Shown one piece after another: positions 25,424 to 32,907 of a stretch of DNA of 55,330 bases. The notes under the pieces were generated by a model. It was not told the origin of the DNA and did no database searches. It saw only the letters and a program-made list of their open reading frames with translations. The stretch comes from Thermoplasmata archaeon (GTDB lineage Archaea; Thermoplasmatota; Thermoplasmata; Thermoplasmatales; Thermoplasmataceae), in assembly GCA_021802055.1 (NCBI GenBank), contig JAKAAY010000012.1, positions 1 through 55,330 of the forward strand, given 5' to 3'. The translations under genes and the position numbers were made by a program. Each line of letters starts with the position of its first letter. The stretch's first letter is position 1.

Positions 25424-26990
25424 TCATAACAAAGTGCATATAGAGATATGCCGGTCTGAGTGGCCTTGACTTGAATTCAGCATGGTACTGGGATGCCATG
25501 AAATTATGCCTGTCCTTCAACTCAAGTATCTCCATGCGTATCATGTCCTCATCCTTGCCTGAAAATTTCATGCCACCCTCAGTCAGTCTTTGTATGTATT
25601 TAGGGTTGACCTCGTACCTGTGCCGATGTCTTTCGAATATCTGCTTCTGGCCGTAGATGCTCATGGCTTCGGAGTTCTCCTCTATGAGAACTTTTCTGGA
25701 ACCCAGCCTCATTGTCCCTCCCTTATCACTGACACCTTCCTGTTCCGGAAGAAGGTCAATTACGGGATCTGCGGTCGAACTGTCGAATTCTGTGCTGTTT
25801 GCTCCCGTGAGTCCAAGGACGTTTCTGGCAAAATCTATAACGGCAACCTGGAATCCCATGCAGATGCCCAGATATGGTATCCTGTTCTCTCTTGCATATT
25901 TTGCAGCCTGGACCTTTCCTTCCACTCCCCTGTATCCGAAGCCTCCCGGAACAAGTATACCGTGCACACCGGACAGGGGTTCAGCGGAAGTTTTCAGCAG
26001 ATCCGAGTTGACCCACTTTATGTTGACCTTAACTCCTGTGAGCCCCGTAACGTGCGAAAATGCTTCCTTGTGACTGAAATAAGCATCAGTAAGTTCGGTA
26101 TATTTGCCCACCAGTGCGATTACCACCTCGTCCCTGGGTGATGACAGGTTCTTCCTGATCCCCGCCCACTTGTCTGAGAAACTGCCATTGGACAAACCTA
26201 GTCTCTGGACAACATAGCTGGCAAGGCCCTGCTCATGCATTATGTGGGGGAGAGTATATACGTTCTGGACGTCATTGATGCTTATTACTCCCTCTTCCGG
26301 CACGTCCGTGAACAGGGAGATCTTTTTCCTTGACTCGATGCTTAGGGGGTTCTTTGACCTGGCGAATATTATGTCAGGCTGTATTCCTATGCTGCGGAGA
26401 GAGCTTACGCTGTGCTGGGTCGGCTTGGTCTTCTGCTCCATGGACTGCCCTATCTCAGGGATCATGGTCACATGGCAGAAGAGAAACGTAGATTCAGGCT
26501 CTTCCCTCTTCATCTCCCTGAGGGCTTCGAGGAAAGGCATGGATTCTATGTCTCCCACGGTTCCCCCGACCTCTATGAGCAGGACGTCGTCCCTGTCGTG
26601 CTGCGCGACCTTCCTGATCCTCCTCTTTATCTCGTTGGTAACGTGTGGTATGATCTGGACTGTATTTCCCAGATACTCGCCTCTTCTTTCTTTTTCTATT
26701 ACTTCCCTGTATACCTTTCCGGTGGTTATGTTGTTGTCTCCGGTCAGGTCCCTGTCTATGAACCTCTCATAATTCCCCAGGTCCAGGTCCACTTCGCTGC
26801 CGTCGTCCAGAACGAAGACCTCTCCGTGCTGATATGGGTTCATTGTGCCAGCGTCATAGTTCAGGTAAGGATCGATCTTGAGCGCGGAGACCTGCAGTCC
26901 GCTGTTGACTAGAAGATGTGCCAGGCTGGAAGTTATTGTCCCTTTCCCAAGGCCAGATATCACTCCACCCGTGATTGCAACGTAATGCAT
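25389..26990 (-). CDS. pyrG: CTP synthase
   Basis: A 533-residue enzyme making CTP from UTP, ATP and glutamine. The N-terminal synthase domain begins with [20 protein letters not shown]. The C-terminal class I amidotransferase has its nucleophilic Cys in LGICMGFQ (about residue 380) and the His/Glu pair in QYHAEF. Length and order are standard. A TATA-like GTAATTAAG region at 27011-27019 (read on the minus strand) is centred 25 bases before the ATG, predicting a leaderless mRNA heading the pyrG-SCP2-DP2-GPN unit. Confidence 0.97.
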   Translation of the reverse strand: MHYVAITGGVISGLGKGTITSSLAHLLVNSGLQVSALKIDPYLNYDAGTMNPYQHGEVFVLDDGSEVDLDLGNYERFIDRDLTGDNNITTGKVYREVIEKERRGEYLGNTVQIIPHVTNEIKRRIRKVAQHDRDDVLLIEVGGTVGDIESMPFLEALREMKREEPESTFLFCHVTMIPEIGQSMEQKTKPTQHSVSSLRSIGIQPDIIFARSKNPLSIESRKKISLFTDVPEEGVISINDVQNVYTLPHIMHEQGLASYVVQRLGLSNGSFSDKWAGIRKNLSSPRDEVVIALVGKYTELTDAYFSHKEAFSHVTGLTGVKVNIKWVNSDLLKTSAEPLSGVHGILVPGGFGYRGVEGKVQAAKYARENRIPYLGICMGFQVAVIDFARNVLGLTGANSTEFDSSTADPVIDLLPEQEGVSDKGGTMRLGSRKVLIEENSEAMSIYGQKQIFERHRHRYEVNPKYIQRLTEGGMKFSGKDEDMIRMEILELKDRHNFMASQYHAEFKSRPLRPAYLYMHFVMNASKYKRGERN

Positions 26991-27155
26991 TCTAGTATAG
27001 CAAATATCCAGTAATTAAGTTTCTTTTGCTGTATTCCTGTTGTCGTATAATTCCTACTTCTGCAAGGAAAAGTGATCGGAGTTGAAGATTGACAGTGTCG
27101 TAACCAAGTATATCCAGTTTATCAATGCAGTAAACATGTCCTCAATGGATTTAGC

Positions 27156-27674
27156 ATGGCCAGAGAGGATAGACACTCCCGGATCAGGATCATGTTTGTG
27201 GACTTCAGCATGGATGATCCCAAGAGGGCAACCATGAGAAAGCTTGAGAGGTTTGGCCTTGCACGACGGATCTCACCGGATTTTATCAGGGGAGCATACA
27301 CACTGACACCTTTCGCCCAGGCCTATCTCATGAGAGCGGATCGAAATCAATGCATTCGGAACGGGATGTGCGTCCTTGAGGCTTCGTGGAACAGGATTGA
27401 AGAGACGGGCAATATCAGGGCTCGCAACGCCAGGAAACTCCCCCTCCTGTTGCCGGTGAATCCCGTAAATTATGGTAAGCCCGGAAAGCTGAGTTCAGTT
27501 GAGGCGGTTGCTGGGGCATTGGCAATCATCGGCCTGGAAGATGATGCAAGAATGCTGCTGTCTAAATTCAGCTGGGCCCAGTCGTTTCTTGAAACCAACA
27601 AACTGCCGCTGATGGAATACAGCCAAGCAGAGACCGATGATGAAATTAGGGTTATGGAGCATGAATTTTTCTGA
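27156..27674 (+). CDS. tsr3: Ribosome biogenesis protein Tsr3 (rRNA aminocarboxypropyltransferase)
   Basis: 172 residues of the DUF367/Tsr3 family, which transfers the 3-amino-3-carboxypropyl group of SAM to an N1-methylpseudouridine in small-subunit rRNA. Seen: FVDFSMDDPKRATMRKLERF, CVLEASWNRIEE, RKLPLLLPVNPVNYGKPGKL followed by SSVEAVAGALAIIG, and LLSKFSWAQSFLE. The start at 27156 precedes the conserved RIMFVD strand. It converges with the PP-loop gene. With Nob1, the window holds two small-subunit rRNA maturation factors. Confidence 0.9.
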   Translation: MAREDRHSRIRIMFVDFSMDDPKRATMRKLERFGLARRISPDFIRGAYTLTPFAQAYLMRADRNQCIRNGMCVLEASWNRIEETGNIRARNARKLPLLLPVNPVNYGKPGKLSSVEAVAGALAIIGLEDDARMLLSKFSWAQSFLETNKLPLMEYSQAETDDEIRVMEHEFF

Positions 27675-27687
27675 TGATCGATGGATT

Positions 27688-29115
27688 TCAATCCGGATTG
27701 TCTGTCCTTATCCAGTGGTTTTCCTTCAGCGCATAGATACCGTCTGAATACTGTGAGATGATTTTCTGTATTTTGCTCCTGAATATCTCCGGTACCCTGA
27801 AAAATGGGGTAGACTCACCATCAAGGAGATGAATGCCTGTGACGTGGTTCAGATCCTGTTGCGAAGCCGGGTTGTGAATCCTGTCCAGCAGGAACCTTGA
27901 CTCGTCAGGATCCAGCCTCATTCTTCCGCTTTTAACACTTTCCATGACATCCTCCATGGATGTGTGCGTGTAGCCGATTTCTGCAGGATTTCCCCCCTGT
28001 GCGGATATGAAGAGGTAAATCCCGTAGCACTTGGTGCACTTTCCGCATGGGAGTATGTCGCCGTTGCTGAAATGGCAGCTGTGACACGACCTCTGCTGCA
28101 GGAAGAGGTCATGGTAACGGAGCATAAGCGCCTTCTCCACAACATTACCGGCAATGGGATATACAGCGGACCAGAGTCTTATTTCGTGGCTCTTCCTATC
28201 CATGTATCTGTTTACCATCGTTGCGAAGTCTTCGCTCTGGTCAAAGACGCCATAGTAGTGTTTGATCCCCCTGTACGGCCCCATCTCTCTGGGATCATCA
28301 AACTCGTTCCCCAGAAGTATCCCCGAGATGCCGTATTTCAGGAGGAGAGGAGCGGCAGCAAAGACATAAACCGGGAATATGAAGAGCTGTACCGGATATG
28401 TGTCTGCGCGTTTCCGGATAGTCTCCCTGTCAAGTATCTCTATGAAGTCCAGGGCCCATGCATAGAACCTGTCAACGTTTGTCCACACCCTCCTTACATT
28501 TGGAAAGTGTTCGCTGAAGTAGCGGTAAGACTTGAGCGCAGTTCTCCAGTGCCCACCTGATTCGTTTATGAATACAGGATATACATCGGCGCCAGTCTCC
28601 CTGAGCATGCCGTATGAGAGGAGGCTTTCCTTGCCCCCCGATGAAAGTACTGCCACCCTGTTTTGGAGAGAGTGGTGAAATCCCCAGTCCGATTCAGTGA
28701 CATTGCCTGTGATTCTGCAGGCTCCCCTGGCATTATAAGCTGTGACCTCAGCGTCTGACGGAACATATTCCCTCTTTATGAATTCATATCTCCGCCTGCA
28801 GATCTTGTTGATGAATACCTCTACTGAATTGATCTCTGAAAATTCACGGAGAAGTTCCAGGTCAACGCTGGAAACAGCACCCTCGATATTAACCTCCCGC
28901 GCAAAATAGGAGAAATTCAGCACAGGCATGGCGAGGATCATGGAGGCCAGTGAATCCGGTATCTCAACAGTCTCTCCAAAGTTGAATTCCAGTTTAAATT
29001 CACTTCTCCCGGCCCGGGTAAAAAATTCTATCTTCCCCGTCAGACGGTTTTCATGGAGGTCGGGCTTTCCAACTACAATGCGATCAATTGATGCTATTCT
29101 GTCCCAGTAATTCAT
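27688..29115 (-). CDS. PP-loop ATPase with Cys cluster, MurL-like
   Basis: About 475 residues. The N-terminal ~145 residues are strand-rich and include LNFSYFAREVNIEG and SVEVFINKICRRRYEF. A PP-loop (SSGGKESLLSY, near residue 160) follows, as in enzymes that adenylate a substrate. Five cysteines sit in SCHSCHFSNGDILPCGKCTK and the next C (about 344-363), probably zinc-binding. This order resembles MurL, the ATP-dependent epimerase of UDP-MurNAc-L-Ala-L-Glu, and more distantly QueC; from memory, not a search. The ATG at 29115 follows the DUF1611 stop by 2 bases; TTG at 29121 would overlap it. Last gene of a three-gene unit. Confidence 0.65.
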   Translation of the reverse strand: MNYWDRIASIDRIVVGKPDLHENRLTGKIEFFTRAGRSEFKLEFNFGETVEIPDSLASMILAMPVLNFSYFAREVNIEGAVSSVDLELLREFSEINSVEVFINKICRRRYEFIKREYVPSDAEVTAYNARGACRITGNVTESDWGFHHSLQNRVAVLSSGGKESLLSYGMLRETGADVYPVFINESGGHWRTALKSYRYFSEHFPNVRRVWTNVDRFYAWALDFIEILDRETIRKRADTYPVQLFIFPVYVFAAAPLLLKYGISGILLGNEFDDPREMGPYRGIKHYYGVFDQSEDFATMVNRYMDRKSHEIRLWSAVYPIAGNVVEKALMLRYHDLFLQQRSCHSCHFSNGDILPCGKCTKCYGIYLFISAQGGNPAEIGYTHTSMEDVMESVKSGRMRLDPDESRFLLDRIHNPASQQDLNHVTGIHLLDGESTPFFRVPEIFRSKIQKIISQYSDGIYALKENHWIRTDNPD

Positions 29116-29117
29116 GC

Positions 29118-30185
29118 TCAATTACCAAGATCTGAGATATATTCTGCAATGTCAGTCAGGTCTGAAAGGGGATCGAACACCGGTAGCGCTGTTTCTGAGT
29201 GTATACTCTCAATGCTTTCCGGAATCTCTTCCTTCTTCATCCCCTCACTGTTTAATGACACGGCGATTACCTTTGTTTCTGCAAGTAACTCTATGGCCCT
29301 TATGTACCTTGAAAGCTCAGGAATCCTGAACTGCTCAAATCCATCGTAGAAGAGTCTTTTGGGGGCATGCTGAAGCACCACATATTTAGGTCTGCACGCA
29401 CCGAGAATCTCAAAGCTGCCGGCGTATGCCGGGTGTATGATCGATCCCTGCCCCTCTATGAACATGAAGTCAGGTTTTTCCTCGTTCCACGCTTTTACGG
29501 TGATTGATTCCAGATTCCCGGAAATGAAGTCGTTGATCATTGCGTCTGTGACAACGGTGTACTTGAAACCCTGCATCCATGCGGTCTGACCGGTTCCTAT
29601 CATCACGGATTTCCTGCCAATACGGTTCATTGCTTCGTTAAGGAACACTGCGGTAGTGCGCTTCCCAATTGCACTGTCGGTTCCCAGCACTGCAATTCTG
29701 GTCGCACCCACCTTCCCTATTTCTCCCGTGAAAGGATTCCTCATGTCACGGAACATCTTTCTCACGTCGGTGATCGTTATGCCCTTCCTTGCTGCAATAG
29801 ACGCAAATTCTCTGTCTTCTCCCAGAAATTCATGCAGCCCGCTGACTACGTTCAGTCCGGATTCCAGTGCATCCTTTATAAATGGACGGAAGTTCCCGGG
29901 AAGAAACCCTCCGTCGGTGGCAACTCCCACAACTATGGTATTAGCATGATGATCTATGGCTTCCTTCACACTGGAGGCAACGGGTATGCCATTTGGGCTT
30001 CCCGTGAGAATCCAGCCGGCATCCTGGCCGGAATACCTGGAATCTATAACGGAGGTGATCCGGTATCTCCTGCTGAATCTCACAAGGCCATTCGCGGTTT
30101 TTCCGTAAGTACTTCCGAATACGCCTTCAGCAAGCACTACTGCGTTGTCCAGACCATGCCACTTCCGGTTATTACTATTACGCAC
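29118..30185 (-). CDS. DUF1611 / DgcN-family protein
   Basis: 355 residues. The N-terminal Rossmann-like domain begins NAVVLAEGVFGSTYGKTANG; the C-terminal P-loop domain has VLGTDSAIGKRTTAVFLNEA (about 166-185), GTGQTAWMQG and FIEGQGSIIHPAYAG. In bacteria DgcN N-acetylates D-glutamate in a catabolic route, and relatives often sit beside dipeptide epimerases. The GTG start at 30185 overlaps the PLP gene by 49 bases; a GTG at 30137 forms a TAGTG stop-start overlap but would remove the first strand, so 30185 is kept. Middle gene of the unit with the PP-loop protein. Confidence 0.82.
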   Translation of the reverse strand: MRNSNNRKWHGLDNAVVLAEGVFGSTYGKTANGLVRFSRRYRITSVIDSRYSGQDAGWILTGSPNGIPVASSVKEAIDHHANTIVVGVATDGGFLPGNFRPFIKDALESGLNVVSGLHEFLGEDREFASIAARKGITITDVRKMFRDMRNPFTGEIGKVGATRIAVLGTDSAIGKRTTAVFLNEAMNRIGRKSVMIGTGQTAWMQGFKYTVVTDAMINDFISGNLESITVKAWNEEKPDFMFIEGQGSIIHPAYAGSFEILGACRPKYVVLQHAPKRLFYDGFEQFRIPELSRYIRAIELLAETKVIAVSLNSEGMKKEEIPESIESIHSETALPVFDPLSDLTDIAEYISDLGN

Positions 30186-31102
30186 TCCTGGTTGCTTCCG
30201 AGCCTGGATAACACCCTTGTAGCTGCGGCCAGTGCCGATGAAGAAGCTGGAAGCGATTTGATTCCCTCGGTCTTTTCAATGATGCTTGTATAACTGAGCA
30301 TTTCATCGTCTGTTACATACTCGCCAAATCCTCTTGTGGAATAGAGAGAGTCAAGTGCTTTCTGACCGTCCAGCGCCTTATAAGATACCAGTGGTTCGTT
30401 GAGGTGCGTTTCCGATATTGCGGATGGGTGCAGGTTCACAAGTTTCCTTAGTCCCAGCTTCCATGAGTGTATCACGGGGTTTCCTCCCGCGGTACTGGCA
30501 GCAATGAATCTGGGGATCGTGTCTATGAGCCCGCCTGACTTCAGCCTCCTGAAGCCGGAATAAATACCGGAAAGCGTTGTTCCGTTGCCCACAGGCACCG
30601 AGATGAGTTTTGGTGCGTGTCCCAACTGTTCCACAATCTCCTGAGCTATCTTTTCGTAACCATATATGTCAAGATCGGAGTTTGGTGATCCCGGAGTACA
30701 GTTATACCAGGCATTGTCGTTTGCCAAGTCCCTGACATAGTCCACTGCTTCCTCATATTTCATGGGAACGCTAAGGATGTCTGCCCCGTTCTGCACCATT
30801 TCTCCTGTTCTTCCGTTTGAGTAAAAGGACGGCACGGCAGCAACCGTTCTCAGGCCTGACTCCCGTGCATAATATGAAATGGATGCCCCATAGTTTCCGC
30901 ACGTAGCCAGGCATACGGTATCGTAGCCTTTTTCAATGGCACGCATCATGTGGAGTTTGGAAATCCTGTCCTTCTGAGTTCCAGTTTGGCTAGCCCCCTC
31001 AAACTTTATAAAAAATTTCTTCAGTCTAAGGGATTTTTCCAGATTCCTCGCCCTTATGAGGGGAGTACTACCTGGTGGTTCCTCTTCGCTGACCTCTTCC
31101 AT
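30137..31102 (-). CDS. Threonine synthase-like PLP enzyme (fold type II)
   Basis: 321 residues, short for threonine synthase. The PLP lysine is K44 in GTQKDRISK; the Asn loop is TCGNYGASISYYARESGL, the phosphate-binding glycine loop VPVGNGTTLSG, and the C-terminal serine region PASSSALAAATR. The usual SFKDRG is QKDRIS here and SSGNTGAA is TCGNYGAS, so it diverges from canonical ThrC. Other reactions of this fold (threonine or diaminopropionate lyase, cysteate synthase, racemase) are open. A minus-strand T/A-rich TATA candidate lies near 31125, about 25 bases upstream. First gene of the unit with DUF1611 and the PP-loop protein. Confidence 0.8.
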   Translation of the reverse strand: MEEVSEEEPPGSTPLIRARNLEKSLRLKKFFIKFEGASQTGTQKDRISKLHMMRAIEKGYDTVCLATCGNYGASISYYARESGLRTVAAVPSFYSNGRTGEMVQNGADILSVPMKYEEAVDYVRDLANDNAWYNCTPGSPNSDLDIYGYEKIAQEIVEQLGHAPKLISVPVGNGTTLSGIYSGFRRLKSGGLIDTIPRFIAASTAGGNPVIHSWKLGLRKLVNLHPSAISETHLNEPLVSYKALDGQKALDSLYSTRGFGEYVTDDEMLSYTSIIEKTEGIKSLPASSSALAAATRVLSRLGSNQECVIVITGSGMVWTTQ

Positions 31103-31259
31103 CTATTCTACCTCAAGGGTATACTTTAAAAAAGTGAGTGAAAGTTAGTATAAAAACATTTTTTATCGAAACCAGCGAAAATAAACCTGGAGACTCCGTG
31201 AAATCCTATGTCCAACAAAATTGCATAAATAGTATACAAACAGCTGCATATACATATAA

Positions 31260-32063
31260 TTATATTAATATTGTTTCCATACCGGATTCAGACATGAATG
31301 CACGCACCATATCCCTGACCCGTCCCCTGGTACCCTTCTTGTCCACGATGAGCCCCCTGCAGCCTCTAGTCTTGTTTACCGCTTCCATAATTTGCGAACT
31401 GGTGATACTCTCGTGAATATGCTTGGAAATCAGGTGCCCCACATTCATATTGTTCTGCATGACATATTCCGTGATCTTTGGCATATAGTGGCCTCCTCCG
31501 ATCCCGACATAATTTGGGAGGGCATTTCCTCTGTTTTCCATTACCGCTGATGTGACTGAATCCAGAGCAGAATCATCCTCCCAGTCAGCGCTCGTTGTTC
31601 CTATCTCTATATAGAAGTTCTCCGCCTCAAGATATGGGCCATGATGGGTCGCCTCAAAGGTTACCATAAAATGATCTCCAGTATATGATTCCCTCATGAT
31701 CCTGAGTGCCTGGCTCATCATTTCCGGGGCCGAAGGGGTAATGGTCATGGGTAGCCCCCCCAGTTCATTGGATCCGTAGTTGCCAGTTGGATGTACAGTG
31801 AGTGAACTGATCTGTGCTGAAGAAGAATGTTTGGAGAGGAAAACCACGGTCCCTATGTTCAGATTTTTCAGCTTGGGGTCTCCATTTATATTGTCATGAT
31901 TCAAATGTATTGAATCTATATAAGTAAGAATAAAATTATCCCTGCTGTAGAAACCGTCCTGCATTGTGAACTTCCACTTTTCCTGTATGCGGCCTGCGAT
32001 GCTTTTGCTGGCCGGATCCTTCGTCGATGCAACTATCAGGATCTTAGGTTCAGGGTCTGACAT
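31260..32063 (-). CDS. dtdA: D-aminoacyl-tRNA deacylase, archaeal type
   Basis: 267 residues of the DTD2/GEK1 family, which hydrolyses D-aminoacyl-tRNAs as chirality proofreading. Family motifs seen: IVASTKDPASKSIAGRI, the central LTVHPTGNYG, VTFEATHHGPYLEAENFYIE, and VGIGGGHYMPKITEYVMQ. The length is standard. It starts 3 bases after the stop of the helical protein gene. The following gap (31103-31259) is very A+T-rich and includes the promoter of the PLP-enzyme unit. Confidence 0.93.
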   Translation of the reverse strand: MSDPEPKILIVASTKDPASKSIAGRIQEKWKFTMQDGFYSRDNFILTYIDSIHLNHDNINGDPKLKNLNIGTVVFLSKHSSSAQISSLTVHPTGNYGSNELGGLPMTITPSAPEMMSQALRIMRESYTGDHFMVTFEATHHGPYLEAENFYIEIGTTSADWEDDSALDSVTSAVMENRGNALPNYVGIGGGHYMPKITEYVMQNNMNVGHLISKHIHESITSSQIMEAVNKTRGCRGLIVDKKGTRGRVRDMVRAFMSESGMETILI

Positions 32064-32066
32064 TGC

Positions 32067-32525
32067 TCAGTATGATCCCTGAATTAAGTCATTGTACAAC
32101 CTGTCGGCCCTTGCCATCATCTTCTCCTTTTCCCTCATTATCCCTTCGAATCTCTCAATTGTAGAGGAGTCGGAGAGCTGTGGTTTCAGCTGTTTAAGAT
32201 CGTCCATGGATCTTCTCTCCATGGTGGAAATGAAAAGAAGGAGATCACGAAGGCTCGAAACATCCACATTCTCTTCCTGGTGAAGATGTTCACTTGAATG
32301 GAGATAAACCAGTTCCTCGCCAGGATTCCCCAGGTCACCTGTTGTATGGTCTTTCATTCTGCTGAGTTCGTTTTTGAGTGCTTCATTGCCCTTGATGAAT
32401 CGCCCCAGAAATTCCCGAAGGTTCTGAAGCCGTACAGTGCCTCTAGTCTCCCTGTACTGGGCTATAAGTTCTTCTTCAACTTCAACAGCTCTGCGGATGG
32501 CATTTGTTTCTGTGATATCTTCCAT
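32067..32525 (-). CDS. Small all-helical protein, ferritin-like bundle possible
   Basis: 152 residues, strongly charged and helical throughout: AVEVEEELIAQYRE, FLGRFIKGNEALKNELSRMK, LRDLLLFISTMERRSMDDL, FEGIMREKEKMMARADRLY. The four-helix spacing recalls rubrerythrin-like bundles, but clear ExxH metal motifs are missing, so a non-metal or degenerate version is more likely. I do not recognise the family. It precedes dtdA by 3 bases and so is probably co-transcribed with it. Confidence 0.7.
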   Translation of the reverse strand: MEDITETNAIRRAVEVEEELIAQYRETRGTVRLQNLREFLGRFIKGNEALKNELSRMKDHTTGDLGNPGEELVYLHSSEHLHQEENVDVSSLRDLLLFISTMERRSMDDLKQLKPQLSDSSTIERFEGIMREKEKMMARADRLYNDLIQGSY

Positions 32526-32907
32526 CTCTTATGGCAATAGTGGTACAGCCGATATTAACATAACTAAACGAAGCCCGGTCAATGGAACTGCATTTCAATT
32601 ACTGCAGTTTTTCAGTCGGAAATGGCAGCATCCTTCATATACTGGAAGACAGAGACTGGCAAAAGGCTCATGGAAATTCCTCCTGATACTGGCCTAGAAG
32701 GTCCTGATCACTCCAGGAGTCTTCTGTGCAGTGCGACGGCCATCAACTGCCGTTTACCCGACAGACACTGAACCTCGATTATTGTAAAATTGAAAAGGAG
32801 CCTAGATCAACAGATCACTATGTTATCCATATAGGATAGCTGGTAACAAGTGCTCCCTCTGACGCTGGCTATAAAAGACTTAATAAACGCTTCAAAAATC
32901 CTCGCTT
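32526..32907. other. Intergenic stretch with valS promoter, no supported gene
   Basis: About 380 bases between divergent genes. Plus-strand TATA candidates for valS are CTATAAAAG (32869-32877) and TAATAAAC (32881-32888), 35 and 23 bases before the valS ATG. A 34-codon frame (32582-32686, MELHFNYCSFSVGNGS...) lies 27 bases after a weak TATA-like GATATTAA, but nothing else supports it. No RNA gene recognised. Confidence 0.5.

Noticed and set aside
32092-32540. Plus-strand frames opposite the helical protein gene
   Set aside because: They are antisense shadows; the minus-strand protein has regular amphipathic helices and fits the dtdA operon.
32582-32686. 34-codon frame MELHFNYCSFSVGNGS... before valS
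   Set aside because: Short, weak TATA, no recognisable motif; chance occurrence is likely.
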